A stretch of 64,000 nt of DNA from Azoarcus sp031546845 (GCA_031546845.1 JAVBJT010000006.1:124001-188000); one strand, 5' to 3'. Counted from the first letter of the stretch, positions 7,410 through 16,749 are shown. Program-made: numbers and translations. The notes: generated from the letters alone by a model not told the origin.

Positions 7410-7452
7410 CACGCCCCTGTCGCTTTCGATCACCGCGCCACGCGCCCACCCC

Positions 7453-10400
7453 ATGTCCGACCTTCCCTGCCTGCTGCCCGGCCTTGCCGCTTTGTCCATG
7501 CCCAAACCCGGGGGCCGGTTCGATCTGCCGCCGTTGGCCGGCTCGGGCGATGCGTTGGCGTTGGCGCAGATCGCCGGGCAATGCCGGATGCTGACGGTGG
7601 TCACCGCCAATCCGCTCGATGCCCAGCGCCTGCAGGAAGAAATCGCGTGGGTCGCCCCTCGGTTGCGCCTGCACCAGTTGCCGGACTGGGAAACGCTGCC
7701 TTACGACAGTTTTTCCCCGCACCAGGATCTTGTTTCCGAGCGTTTATCCACGCTGTACGCAATCAGCCGCGGCGAGGCGGACGTGGTGCTGGTGCCGGCG
7801 TCCACCGCGCTGTACCGCATGACGCCGCCGGCCTATCTGGCGGCCTATACGTTTTTTCTCCAGCAGGGCGAAAAGCTCGACGTCGAACAGTTGCGCGCGC
7901 AGATGGCGCTCGCGGGCTATGCCCACGTCACCCAGGTGGTCAGCCCCGGGGAATTTTCGGTGCGCGGCGGTTTGATCGATCTGTATCCGATGGGCGCCAC
8001 CCTGCCCTACCGGATCGATCTGTTCGACGATGAAATCGAGAGCATCCGAACCTTCGACCCGGATACCCAGCGCACCGTTTTCCCGACCAAGAACATCCGC
8101 CTGCTACCGGCGCGCGAATTTCCGCTCGATGAGGCCGGGCGTAGCCGTTTTCGCAGCCGCTTCCGCGAAGTCTTCGAAGGTGACCCGTCGCGCGCGGCGA
8201 TCTACAAGGATGTGTCCAACGGTATCGCGCCAGCCGGCATCGAGTATTACCTGCCGCTATTCTTCGACGATACCGCGACCTTGTTCGACTATTTGCCGGC
8301 GGATACGCCGGTGCTGCTGCACCGCGACGTGCCGGGCGCAATCGCCGAATTCTGGCGCGATACACGCTCGCGTTACGACTTGCTCAAAGGCGATCGCACC
8401 CGCCCGGTGCTGCCGCCGGAGCAGTTGTTTCTCAACGACGAGGCGTTCTTTCTCGCGCTCAAGGACCGCCCCCGCCTAACGCTCGCCGGAGGGATGGCAA
8501 AAGAGGCGCCCGGCGAAGCGGCGCGCGCGCTGCCGGATGTCGCGGTCGACCGCAAGGCCGCCGACCCGCTCGCCCGGCTGAAAGCCTTGCTCAACGGTGA
8601 ATGGTGCCGCGGCGGCGGCCGCGTGCTGCTGCTTGCCGACTCCCCCGGCCGGCGCGAAACGATGGCCGAATACCTTGCCGAATATGGCTTGCATCCGGCG
8701 GCCAGCGCCGATTTTTCCGCCTTCGCCGCCACCGATGCGGCATTCGCTCTCGGTGTCGGCCCGCTTGCCAGCGGCTTTTTGCTGCCGGAAGCAAAGATCG
8801 CCATCGTCACCGAAACTGAGCTGTACGCCGCCACTGCCCGCACCCGCGCGCGGCGCGACACGCGCAAGGCGGCGACGATGGAAGGCTGGCTGCGCGATCT
8901 GTCCGAGTTGAAAGTGGGCGATCCGGTGGTGCATGTGTCCCACGGCATCGGCCGCTACCACGGCCTGATCAGCATGGATCTGGGGGACGGCGACGAAGGC
9001 CAGGCAAGCGAATTCCTCCATCTCGAATACAACGGCGGCGACAAGCTGTACGTGCCGGTGTCGCAGTTGCACGTAATCACGCGCTACGCCGGCGCGGACC
9101 CGGAGGCGGTCGATCTGCACCGGCTCGGCTCCGGTCAGTGGGAAAAGGCAAAGAAAAAGGCGGCGATGCAGGTGCGCGACACCGCCGCCGAACTGCTCGC
9201 ACTCTATGCTCAGCGCGCCGCGCGGCCAGGGCACCGTTTCGATTTCAAGCAGCACGATCTGGACGCGTTTGCCGAGGGTTTCGGCTTCGAAACCACGCCG
9301 GACCAGCAGGCGGCCATCGACGCCGTGGTCGCCGACATGAAATCGGGCAGGCCGATGGACCGCCTGGTGTGCGGCGACGTCGGCTTCGGCAAAACCGAGG
9401 TGGCCCTGCGCGCGGCCTTCGTCGCCGTGGCCGACGGCAAACAGGTGGCGATACTGTGCCCCACCACGCTGCTGGCCGAACAGCATTACCAGACCTTCGC
9501 CGACCGCTTTGCCGACTGGCCGATCAAGCTCGCCGAGTTGTCGCGCTTCAAATCGGCCAAGGAGCAGACCGAAGCGCTCAAGCTGCTGAGCGAAGGCAAG
9601 ATCGACATCATCATCGGCACCCACCGCCTGCTGCAAAAGGACGTGCCGTTCAAGCGCCTCGGGCTCGTCGTCATCGACGAGGAACACCGTTTCGGCGTAC
9701 GCCAGAAAGAAGCGCTGAAAACCCTGCGCAGCGAGGTGGATATACTCACCCTCACCGCCACGCCAATTCCGCGCACGCTGGGGCTGGCGCTGGAAGGGTT
9801 GCGCGAGTTCTCGGTGATCGCCACCGCGCCGCAAAAACGCCTGGCGATCAAGACCTTTGTCCAACGTCATAGCAAGGGCATCATCCGCGAGGCCGTGCTG
9901 CGCGAATTCAAGCGCGGCGGCCAGGTGTATTTCCTCCACAACGAGGTCGAAACGATCGCCAACGTGCGCGATTCGCTCACCGAACTGCTGCCGGAGGCGC
10001 GCATCGTCGTCGGCCACGGTCAATTGCCGGAACGCGAACTGGAACGGGTAATGCGCGATTTCACCCAGCAACGTGCGAACCTACTGCTGTGCACGACGAT
10101 CATCGAAACCGGCATCGACATCCCCACCGCCAACACCATCATCATCAATCGCGCCGACCGCTTCGGCCTCGCCCAACTCCACCAACTGCGCGGACGTGTC
10201 GGACGCAGCCACCACCAGGCTTACGCGTATCTGCTCACCGACGCCCACGCCAAGCCCACCTCGCAAGCGCAGAAGCGGCTGGAGGCGATCGCGTTGATGG
10301 ACGAACTCGGCGCCGGCTTCTATCTGGCGATGCACGACCTCGAAATCCGCGGCGCGGGCGAGGTGCTGGGCGAGCATCAATCGGGCGAAATCCAGCAGAT

Positions 10401-10923
10401 CGGCTTCTCGCTGTACACCGAGATGCTCAAGCGCGCGGTCAGGGATCTACAGGCCGGCAAGGAGCCGGACCTGTCCCAACCGCTGGAGGTGGTATCGGAA
10501 ATCAATCTGCACACCCCGGCGCTGCTGCCTTCGGACTATTGCAGCGACGTACAGGAGCGGCTGACGCTGTACAAACGGCTGGCCAACGGGGAATCGGAAG
10601 AAGACTTGCGCGCCTTGCAGGAAGAGCTGATCGACCGCTTCGGCGAATTGCCGCCGCAAACCCAGGCGCTGCTCGAAACCCACCGCCTGCGCCTGTTGGT
10701 AAAACCTTTCTGTGTGCATAAACTCGATGCCTCGGAGGCGCAGATCAGCGTGCAATTCGGCCCCGACGCGCCGATCGACCCGGCCAAGGTCATCCTGCTC
10801 ATCCAGAAAGACCGCAACACCAAGATGGCCGGGCCCGACCGCCTGATCCGCCGTGCAAATCTGCCGGATCTGAAGCAGCGGGTACAGGCAGTAAAAGAAT
10901 TGCTCGTGGCGGTAAAAGCCTGA
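7453..10923 (+). CDS. mfd: Transcription-repair coupling factor Mfd
   Basis: ATP-dependent translocase that displaces RNA polymerase stalled at DNA lesions and recruits UvrA. The full family length is present (1156 residues). Domain order: UvrB-like N-terminal modules (to about 350), the RNA-polymerase-interaction domain opening with LKVGDPVVHVSHGIGRYHGL (about 490), a RecG-like motor with Walker A GDVGFGKTEVALRA (about 641), the DEEHRFGVRQ box (about 742) and TATPIPRTLGLAL, then the second RecA fold (TTIIETGIDIPTANTII, QLRGRVGRS) and the C-terminal UvrA-binding-inhibitor domain. No gene is close upstream; corA follows after 42 bp and could be co-transcribed. Nothing is unusual in the motifs. 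Confidence 0.98.
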   Translation: MSDLPCLLPGLAALSMPKPGGRFDLPPLAGSGDALALAQIAGQCRMLTVVTANPLDAQRLQEEIAWVAPRLRLHQLPDWETLPYDSFSPHQDLVSERLSTLYAISRGEADVVLVPASTALYRMTPPAYLAAYTFFLQQGEKLDVEQLRAQMALAGYAHVTQVVSPGEFSVRGGLIDLYPMGATLPYRIDLFDDEIESIRTFDPDTQRTVFPTKNIRLLPAREFPLDEAGRSRFRSRFREVFEGDPSRAAIYKDVSNGIAPAGIEYYLPLFFDDTATLFDYLPADTPVLLHRDVPGAIAEFWRDTRSRYDLLKGDRTRPVLPPEQLFLNDEAFFLALKDRPRLTLAGGMAKEAPGEAARALPDVAVDRKAADPLARLKALLNGEWCRGGGRVLLLADSPGRRETMAEYLAEYGLHPAASADFSAFAATDAAFALGVGPLASGFLLPEAKIAIVTETELYAATARTRARRDTRKAATMEGWLRDLSELKVGDPVVHVSHGIGRYHGLISMDLGDGDEGQASEFLHLEYNGGDKLYVPVSQLHVITRYAGADPEAVDLHRLGSGQWEKAKKKAAMQVRDTAAELLALYAQRAARPGHRFDFKQHDLDAFAEGFGFETTPDQQAAIDAVVADMKSGRPMDRLVCGDVGFGKTEVALRAAFVAVADGKQVAILCPTTLLAEQHYQTFADRFADWPIKLAELSRFKSAKEQTEALKLLSEGKIDIIIGTHRLLQKDVPFKRLGLVVIDEEHRFGVRQKEALKTLRSEVDILTLTATPIPRTLGLALEGLREFSVIATAPQKRLAIKTFVQRHSKGIIREAVLREFKRGGQVYFLHNEVETIANVRDSLTELLPEARIVVGHGQLPERELERVMRDFTQQRANLLLCTTIIETGIDIPTANTIIINRADRFGLAQLHQLRGRVGRSHHQAYAYLLTDAHAKPTSQAQKRLEAIALMDELGAGFYLAMHDLEIRGAGEVLGEHQSGEIQQIGFSLYTEMLKRAVRDLQAGKEPDLSQPLEVVSEINLHTPALLPSDYCSDVQERLTLYKRLANGESEEDLRALQEELIDRFGELPPQTQALLETHRLRLLVKPFCVHKLDASEAQISVQFGPDAPIDPAKVILLIQKDRNTKMAGPDRLIRRANLPDLKQRVQAVKELLVAVKA

Positions 10924-10965
10924 CACCGCCGGACTGAAATCGTCTCCACAACGGAGGGCGTATCC

Positions 10966-11931
10966 ATGCTCATCAACTGCATCGCCTACCAGCACGGACG
11001 CAGGCTGGCCGATATCGGGATCACGGAAATCAGCAATTACGTCTCGCGGCCGGACTGCTTCGTCTGGGTCGCGCTGAAAGACGCCTCGCTCGAAGAGCTG
11101 GCGCAGATGAAGGAAGAATTCGGCCTGCACGAACTGGCCATCGAGGACGCGCACCACGGCCACCAACGGCCCAAGATCGAGGAGTACGGCGACGAGGTGT
11201 TCGCCGTCATGCATCTGGTCGAGGAAGACGGCAACCAATTCAATATCGGCGAAGTACATGTGTTCGTCGGCGTCAATTACATCCTGTCGGTGCGCAACGG
11301 CAGCCAGCAAGGCTTTCTAGGCGTGCGTGCGCGCTGCGAGCGCGAACCGAAAATGCTGGCAAAAGGTTCCGGTTACGTGTTCTACGCGCTGATGGACGCG
11401 GTGGTGGATCGCTACGTCCCGCTCATCGAAAAACTGGAAAATGAACTGGAAGCGATCGAGGACCGCATCTTCACCAAAGGCGCGGCCCAATCGACCATTC
11501 GCCGCCTGTACCGGCTCAAGCGCAAGATCACCATCCTCAAACACGCCGTAACCCCACTGATGGAAGCCGCCGGTAAGCTACAAAGCGGCCGCGTACCGGA
11601 GGTGTGCGGCAACACCCGCACCTACTTTCGCGACATTTACGATCACTTGGTGCGCATCAACGCCTCGCTCGACAGCACGCGCGAAACCATCACCACCGCA
11701 ATCCAGGTCAACCTGGCTATGGTGGCCATCGACCAGACCGAAGTGAGCAAAAAACTCGCGGCCTGGGCCGGTATCTTCGCCGTCGCCACCGCCTTCGCCG
11801 GCATCTGGGGCATGAACTTCAAGGCCATGCCCGAACTGGAATGGCGCTGGGGCTATCCGCTGGCCCTGGGTTTGATCACAGCCTCGTGCTCTATTCTTTA
11901 CTGGCGTTTCCGGCGCGCGCGCTGGTTGTAA
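10966..11931 (+). CDS. corA: Magnesium/cobalt transporter CorA
   Basis: Pentameric inner-membrane divalent-cation channel. The 321-residue protein has the large N-terminal cytoplasmic domain, a long stalk helix region (about 150-265) and two C-terminal membrane helices; the first ends in the signature GMN (about residue 281, in GIWGMNFKAMPELEWRWGYP) and the second precedes the basic tail WRFRRARWL. A ribosome site (GGAGG) lies before the ATG. Its last 33 codons and the following sequence are duplicated 2.35 kb downstream, where only the 3' end of corA survives. A 12-bp inverted repeat brackets the stop codon. Confidence 0.96.
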   Translation: MLINCIAYQHGRRLADIGITEISNYVSRPDCFVWVALKDASLEELAQMKEEFGLHELAIEDAHHGHQRPKIEEYGDEVFAVMHLVEEDGNQFNIGEVHVFVGVNYILSVRNGSQQGFLGVRARCEREPKMLAKGSGYVFYALMDAVVDRYVPLIEKLENELEAIEDRIFTKGAAQSTIRRLYRLKRKITILKHAVTPLMEAAGKLQSGRVPEVCGNTRTYFRDIYDHLVRINASLDSTRETITTAIQVNLAMVAIDQTEVSKKLAAWAGIFAVATAFAGIWGMNFKAMPELEWRWGYPLALGLITASCSILYWRFRRARWL

Positions 11932-11954
11932 ACGCGGCGGGACCGGAAACGCCA
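11902..11954. repeat. 12-bp inverted repeat bracketing the corA stop, copy 1
   Basis: TGGCGTTTCCGG at 11902-11913 and its exact complement CCGGAAACGCCA at 11943-11954 flank the corA stop codon. There is no T-tract, so it is not a standard intrinsic terminator. The same arms are kept in the second duplication unit although the sequence between them has changed. Confidence 0.6.
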
Positions 11955-12131
11955 AGGAAACAGGCAGAAGATGGCCTATGCACGCGGGGCATACACACGC
12001 GGTTTTCAACACTCCCCGCGCCGGCAAGAGCAAAACCTTTGCCCCAATCCGCCACATACCCAACCTGCTCCACCCGGAGCGAGCACCGTATTACCAGCGG
12101 AACGCGGGGAAACCCACAACTCGCCGCGCTC

Positions 12132-13511
12132 TCACAGCACCTCTCCGTCCGCGCCGGCCATCGCCCGGGATTCTGCCGCATGCAGCGTAACAAGCAGCGA
12201 AGCCAATCCATCGACCTGATTTTTGATGACTTCGATAGATTCTCTCGAATCGCGCGAACAGCCTTTTGATTGGCCAGCCAGATCAAGGCAGTTTTTCAGG
12301 CTGTCCAGCGAGTTTTCCACCCCTTTGTGGGCCGCTGCAATCATCTTCTCGATTTCGCTTGCTTGTAGGTCGCTTTTCTCCGCCAGTTTCCTGACCTCGT
12401 CGGCAACGATTGCGAATCCCCTACCATGCTCTCCCGCTCTGGCGGCCTCGATGGCCGCATTCAGCGCCAGCAAATTCGTTTGAGAGGCGATGTCCCGAAT
12501 TACCTTGGCGATTGCGCCAACGTTCTCGGAAATGCTGGTCAAATTCCTCGCTTCGTCGGCGGAAGTGGAAACGGCGCCCGACAAAGACTCCATGTGCGTT
12601 TCCGTTTCCCGTCCCAGATCTTGGGCTTTTGTCGCATCGATCTTTGCAAGATCCGTCAGGCGCACGGCTTCGAGAATCTTGTCCCGGTCTTCCATCTGGT
12701 TATTCTGTGCAACCGTGATATCGCTGGCCAACTTCACGACACGAACGACCGCGCCGACATCGTTAACGATCGGCGTATAGGATGCCTCGAGCCATACGGT
12801 ATCCCCAGCCCTATTCTTTCTCTTGAAGGTTCCGCTGACGAAAGCGCCTTTTCTCAACTGACCCCAAAATTTCTCGTATTGGGGTGAGGCCGCGAATGTG
12901 GCATCGCAAAACATTCGATGGTGCTGCCCTCGCAATTCAGCAAGGGAATAGCCCATTGCGTCGAGAAATTTCGGGTTTGCTTCAATAACCCGGGCTTCCA
13001 TATCGAATTCGACCAATAGCATGGAACCTCTGGCCGCATCCATGGTTGCCTTGGCCATCAGTTCTTCATTGGCGCGCGCGGTGACATCCTGGGCAATCTT
13101 GACGACCTTGTTCGCTCTTCCTGTTTCATCGCGTATCGCGTTATAAGACGCTTCCAGCCAGACGATGGAGCCGTCTTTTTTTATCCGTTTGAATCTTCCG
13201 GATATGAATTCTCCGGAACGAAGTTTTTGCCAGAACGCGACATATTGACTGCTCGTGACATAATCTGGCGTACAAAACATGCGGTGATGCTTTCCGGCCA
13301 ATTCATCCTTTGAATACCCCATTGCCGCCATGAAATTCTGATTGGCATCTAGAATCTGGCCATCCGGAGAAAACTCGATAATCAGCATCGAGCGATCCAT
13401 CGCTTCTATTAGCATTAATGCCTGAGCGGAAGCCTTATTGACGGCATTGGCGGCGCCAGGCGCATTAGCGCCATCGGGAGGCCTACCCGAGAAAATATTC
13501 ATAATACCCAC
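12132..13511 (-). CDS. Soluble PAS-PAS methyl-accepting chemotaxis transducer (BdlA-like), copy 1
   Basis: Cytoplasmic signal transducer of 459 residues with no membrane segment. Two PAS domains (about 38-150 and 160-275) each carry the motif GYS-(K/L)-x-EL-x-G-x-HHRMFC, and are followed by a methyl-accepting signalling domain with the conserved hairpin tip IASQTNLLALNAAIEAARAGE and IVADEVRKLAEKS. This order matches BdlA of Pseudomonas and related redox- or energy-sensing transducers; the ligand or cofactor (FAD or haem) cannot be told from sequence. The start is GTG at 13511, fixed by AGGAG seven bases upstream; an ATG three codons later is less well placed. The C-terminus lacks a CheR-docking pentapeptide. 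No che genes are nearby. Confidence 0.9.
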   Translation of the reverse strand: MGIMNIFSGRPPDGANAPGAANAVNKASAQALMLIEAMDRSMLIIEFSPDGQILDANQNFMAAMGYSKDELAGKHHRMFCTPDYVTSSQYVAFWQKLRSGEFISGRFKRIKKDGSIVWLEASYNAIRDETGRANKVVKIAQDVTARANEELMAKATMDAARGSMLLVEFDMEARVIEANPKFLDAMGYSLAELRGQHHRMFCDATFAASPQYEKFWGQLRKGAFVSGTFKRKNRAGDTVWLEASYTPIVNDVGAVVRVVKLASDITVAQNNQMEDRDKILEAVRLTDLAKIDATKAQDLGRETETHMESLSGAVSTSADEARNLTSISENVGAIAKVIRDIASQTNLLALNAAIEAARAGEHGRGFAIVADEVRKLAEKSDLQASEIEKMIAAAHKGVENSLDSLKNCLDLAGQSKGCSRDSRESIEVIKNQVDGLASLLVTLHAAESRAMAGADGEVL

Positions 13512-13789
13512 GACACTTCTCCTTTACAGGAAAAACGCTTCGTTATAAAGATCTAACTCTTATGGTGCACTCTGGAATAATTCGTACCCAAAGCATCTCC
13601 ACGCTGACGGAACAACACGCGCGGGGGATGCTGGTATGGCAACAACACTACGTATTTAAAACACCCTAAAAAAGCGGCACATCCTTTTTATTATTTTTCG
13701 TCGGCATCATTGGACATGTGCTTTTTCAACGCCATACCCCGCCCAGGTTATTCTTAAGCTGCCTTGGTTACGGTTTTTAGAACGAAGTT

Positions 13790-13818
13790 ATGATATGTAA
13801 CATTTTTACTTATCACAA
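13790..13818 (-). promoter_or_regulatory. Conserved promoter of transducer copy 1
   Basis: On the minus strand, TTGTGA (13818-13813), a 17-bp spacer and TATCAT (13795-13790). The same hexamers and spacing are preserved in the second duplication unit while nearby sequence has drifted, which supports function. The predicted transcript would have a leader of about 270 bases before the GTG start. Confidence 0.5.
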
Positions 13819-13819
13819 C

Positions 13820-14183
13820 AGTTCCCAGACATATTTCCAAAAAATATCGCCAAGGCAGTGCCTGCATCGAACAAGTAAAACCCGTGTAACCACGGGCCTC
13901 CTCGAACAATGCGATGTGACATTGTTTATGAAAATCTTGGTACCAGGACTACGTGGCAGGCGCAACATGAACACTTCGGAACGCGCCAAGACGGGGCCAT
14001 CACATGCAGATAACGATACGGGCCTAAACCTTGCGTTTATCGTAGGCGCGCCGCCGGTACTGCTCTATCCAACAAGGGCGGAGCGTCGAACTGCTCAAGC
14101 AGTTCCGCCAACACTTCCGCACCGCCAATGCTCAAGCTCATCAGTTGCACGGCCACTGCCTCACCGATATACGAGGGGTCATA
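13820..14183. other. Spacer between the two duplication units, no gene seen
   Basis: About 360 bp between the conserved promoter of copy 1 and the corA remnant of unit 2. It shows only weak similarity to the matching stretch after unit 2 (around 16130-16210), for example a GCGCAACA-CGAAC-like block and CGATACGGGC. Open frames here have no family resemblance. Confidence 0.4.
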
Positions 14184-14285
14184 CCCAAACTGGAGTGGCG
14201 CTGGGGCTATCCGTTAGCGCGGGGCATCATCGCGCACTCGCGCGCCATTCTTTACTGGCGTTTCCGGCATGCGCGCTGGCTGTAA
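14184..14285 (+). pseudogene. corA: Remnant of corA (last 33 codons and stop)
   Basis: Reads PKLEWRWGYPLARGII then AHSRAILYWRFRHARWL and a stop, collinear with the end of the intact CorA (PELEWRWGYPLALGLI, TASCSILYWRFRRARWL). There is no start, no signature GMN and no transport domain, so it is a relic that marks the left edge of the second duplication unit. Confidence 0.85.
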
Positions 14286-14309
14286 GCGTAGCGAGGGCCG
14301 GAAACGCCA
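14256..14309. repeat. 12-bp inverted repeat at the corA remnant stop, copy 2
   Basis: TGGCGTTTCCGG (14256-14267) and its complement (14298-14309), identical in the arms to 11902-11954 although the intervening bases differ. Both arms are intact even though corA around them is dead. Confidence 0.6.
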
Positions 14310-14354
14310 AAGAAACAGGCCGGAGAAGAGGGAAGCCCTCAACTTACCGAGCCA

Positions 14355-15728
14355 TCACAGCACCTCTCCGTCCGCGCCGACCATCGCCCTGGACTCTGCC
14401 GCATGCAACGAAATAAGCAGCGAAGCCAGCCCATCGACCTGATTCTTGATGACCTCGATGGACTCTCTTGAATCGCGCGAGCAGCCTTTTGATTGGTCGG
14501 CCAGATCAAGGCAGTTTTTCAGGCTATCCAGAGAAGTTTCCACTCCCTTTTGGGCCTCCGCGATCATCTTCTCAATTTCGATTGCCTGCACATCGCTTTT
14601 CTCCGCCAGTTTCCTGACCTCGTCGGCAACGATTGCAAATCCCCTGCCATGCTCCCCAGCTCTAGCGGCCTCGATGGCCGCATTCAGCGCCAGCAGGTTC
14701 GTTTGAGACGCAATATCCCGAATCGCTTTGGCAATTGCACCGACGTTCTCGGAAATACTGGTCAACTTCCTCGCTTCGTCGGCGGAGGCGGAAACGGCGC
14801 CCGATAGAGATTCCATGTGCGTTTCCGTTTCCCGTCCCAGATCCTGGGCTTTTGTCGCATCGATCTTTGCAAGATCCGTCAGGCGCACGGCTTCGAGAAT
14901 CCTTTCCCGGTCTTCCATCTGATTATTCTGTGCAACCGTGATATCGCTGGCCAGCTTTACGACACGGACGACCTCGCCGACATCATTGACGATCGGCGTA
15001 TAGGATGCTTCGAGCCATACGGCGTCCCCAGCCCTATTCTTTCTCTTGAAGGTTCCGCTGATGGAAACACCCTTTCTCAGTTGGCCCCAGAATTTTTCGT
15101 ATTGGGGCGATACCACGAATGCGTCATCACAAAAAACGCGATGATGTTGTCCTCGTAGCTCAGCAAGGGAATAGCCCATTGCCTCTAGAAATTTCGGGCT
15201 TGCTCCAATAACCTGGGCTTGCATATCGAATTCGATCAAGAGCATGGAGCCTTTGGCCGCATCCATCGTTGCCTTGGCCATCAGTTCCTCATCGGCGCGC
15301 CCGGTGACATCCTGGGCAATCTTGACGACCTTGTACGTTCTTCCTGCCTCATCGAGTACCGCGTTATAAGACGCTTCCAGCCAGACGATGGAGCCGTCTT
15401 TTTTTACCCGCTTGAACCTTCCGGATATGAATTCTCCGGAACGGAGCTTTTGCCAAAACGTAGCATACTGACTACCTGCGACATAATCGGGCGTACACAG
15501 TGCGCGGTGATGCTTTCCGAGCAATTCATCCTTTGAATACCCCATTGCCGCCATGAAATTCTGATTGGCGTCCAGAATCTGACCATCCGGAGAAAACTCG
15601 ATAATCAACATCGAGCGGTCCAACGCTGCTGTCAATGCCTGAGCGGAAGCTTTATTGGCAGCATCGGCGGCGCCAAACACATTAGTACCATCTGGAGGCT
15701 TGCTCGAGAAAAAATCCATAATACCCAC
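14355..15728 (-). CDS. Soluble PAS-PAS methyl-accepting chemotaxis transducer (BdlA-like), copy 2
   Basis: Paralogue of the gene at 12132-13511, 457 residues, with identical domain order and most residues conserved. The reading frame is intact and the signalling hairpin (IASQTNLLALNAAIEAARAGE) is unchanged, so the protein is probably functional. Changes cluster in the N-terminal linker (ALTAALDRSM against ALMLIEAMDRSM) and in the PAS motif, where GKHHRMFC became GKHHRALC in PAS1 and GQHHRMFC became GQHHRVFC in PAS2; these could alter ligand sensing. The start is GTG at 15728 behind AGGAG, as in copy 1. It belongs to the tandem duplication and keeps the same upstream promoter. Confidence 0.9.
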   Translation of the reverse strand: MGIMDFFSSKPPDGTNVFGAADAANKASAQALTAALDRSMLIIEFSPDGQILDANQNFMAAMGYSKDELLGKHHRALCTPDYVAGSQYATFWQKLRSGEFISGRFKRVKKDGSIVWLEASYNAVLDEAGRTYKVVKIAQDVTGRADEELMAKATMDAAKGSMLLIEFDMQAQVIGASPKFLEAMGYSLAELRGQHHRVFCDDAFVVSPQYEKFWGQLRKGVSISGTFKRKNRAGDAVWLEASYTPIVNDVGEVVRVVKLASDITVAQNNQMEDRERILEAVRLTDLAKIDATKAQDLGRETETHMESLSGAVSASADEARKLTSISENVGAIAKAIRDIASQTNLLALNAAIEAARAGEHGRGFAIVADEVRKLAEKSDVQAIEIEKMIAEAQKGVETSLDSLKNCLDLADQSKGCSRDSRESIEVIKNQVDGLASLLISLHAAESRAMVGADGEVL

Positions 15729-16015
15729 GATACTTCTCCTTTTACAGGGAAAAACGCTTCGTTACCAAAATGCAAATTTTGTAGTGCGCTCTAAAGCAGT
15801 TCGTATCTGAAACATTCCTGCACAACGGGACAAGGCGCATGGGATGCCGTTTATGGCATAAAAATTATTCACTCCCAAACGCCCTGAAAAGAAGAAAACA
15901 CGGCACATCCTTTTTATTTTTTTCATCGGCGCCCATGCGCGTATGCTCTTTTCAACGTCGTACCCCACCTCGTTCATTTTTAAGCTGTCGTGGTTACGGT
16001 TTTAAAAACAAAGTC

Positions 16016-16044
16016 ATGATATGTAACATTTTTATTTATCACAA
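16016..16044 (-). promoter_or_regulatory. Conserved promoter of transducer copy 2
   Basis: Minus strand TTGTGA (16044-16039), 17-bp spacer, TATCAT (16021-16016), identical hexamers to the copy at 13790-13818. The leader to the GTG start is about 280 bases and contains a second conserved block (around 15899-15931, matching 13671-13706). Confidence 0.5.
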
Positions 16045-16045
16045 C

Positions 16046-16597
16046 CTTTCCCGGGCAAATATCACGGCATGGCATGTCGGTACATGAATAACCAATTGGA
16101 ATAAACCGGTTTTTCTCCCTGCTGCCGGAATTGATGTCGAGCGCAACACGAACGCTCCGAGGCATACCCAGAGGGCACCACATAGAGATTGGCGATACGG
16201 GCGTAAATCCCTACCCGTCCGCACCTCGAACAATCAAGCGCTCAGATACGTCCCGGCCAAAGTCTCAATCCGGCATATATCGCGCTCACCACGAACGCAC
16301 AGCCTCTCCACGCTCCAACTGGTTAGCCGAAATACCGCCTTGAGCATGAGCACCTCCCGGATCGTCGTGTCGCTTAGGCCGCCCGCGCCTCATGCCGCCA
16401 CAAACACACCGCATGCCACGGCCGCACCAACATCACTCCGAACACAAAGCCGTCCATACGTTGCGCACTTGGCAGGCAGCGCCATGGGCACAGCACGCAA
16501 GCAAATCGATGTGTAAATACCATTTGAAATAAAAACTATGTTTTCTTATTTATTTTCAACAAGATAAAATATTAATAGACATTTCGGTCAAAAATAT
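16046..16597. other. Intergenic region, no gene seen
   Basis: About 550 bp between the end of duplication unit 2 and the nitrilase promoter. The first part has traces of the spacer between the units; the last 100 bp are markedly AT-rich. I see no gene, RNA or repeat that I can support. Confidence 0.4.
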
Positions 16598-16626
16598 TTG
16601 ACATAAGACTCAACGCACTCAATAAT
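16598..16626 (+). promoter_or_regulatory. Sigma-70-type promoter of the nitrilase gene
   Basis: TTGACA at 16598-16603, a 17-bp spacer, and AATAAT at 16621-16626 (one mismatch to the -10 consensus), in AT-rich sequence. Transcription would begin near 16633, leaving a leader of about 117 bases before the nitrilase ATG. Confidence 0.6.
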
Positions 16627-16749
16627 GATTCGACGCACGATTTCGCGCGTTTTTTGCGGATGCGCCAACGCCTTGTCACTCCGGATTGACTAACTGACCC
16701 GACGTTGAAATGCACGGCGCCCGTTAGTGACCATCCAGGAGGATCTTCG

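Larger units (their letters stand above)
11830..13819. repeat. Tandem duplication, unit 1 (corA 3' end + transducer gene + leader)
   Basis: This segment and 14184-16045 are diverged copies in the same orientation. Both contain, in order, the 3' end of corA, a 12-bp inverted repeat around its stop, a leftward PAS-PAS transducer gene, and a long upstream leader with a conserved promoter. Copy boundaries are estimated by eye. Unit 1 is the parental arrangement because its corA is intact; it has about 130 bp more than unit 2 between the corA stop and the transducer stop. Confidence 0.85.
14184..16045. repeat. Tandem duplication, unit 2 (corA remnant + transducer gene + leader)
   Basis: Diverged second copy of 11830-13819. 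It retains the last 33 codons of corA, the 12-bp inverted repeat at its stop, the whole transducer gene and its leader with promoter. There is no IS element or target-site repeat that I can see, so unequal recombination or replication slippage is the simplest origin. Substitutions are spread over the unit, including synonymous sites, so the duplication is not recent. Confidence 0.85.

Noticed and set aside
8476..10071. A 531-codon open frame on the minus strand within mfd
   Set aside because: Lies wholly opposite the conserved Mfd motor domain and has the skewed composition of an antisense shadow.
13790..14416. A 208-codon plus-strand frame between the two transducer genes
   Set aside because: It runs through the conserved transducer promoter, the unit spacer and the corA relic in a frame different from corA; no family resemblance.
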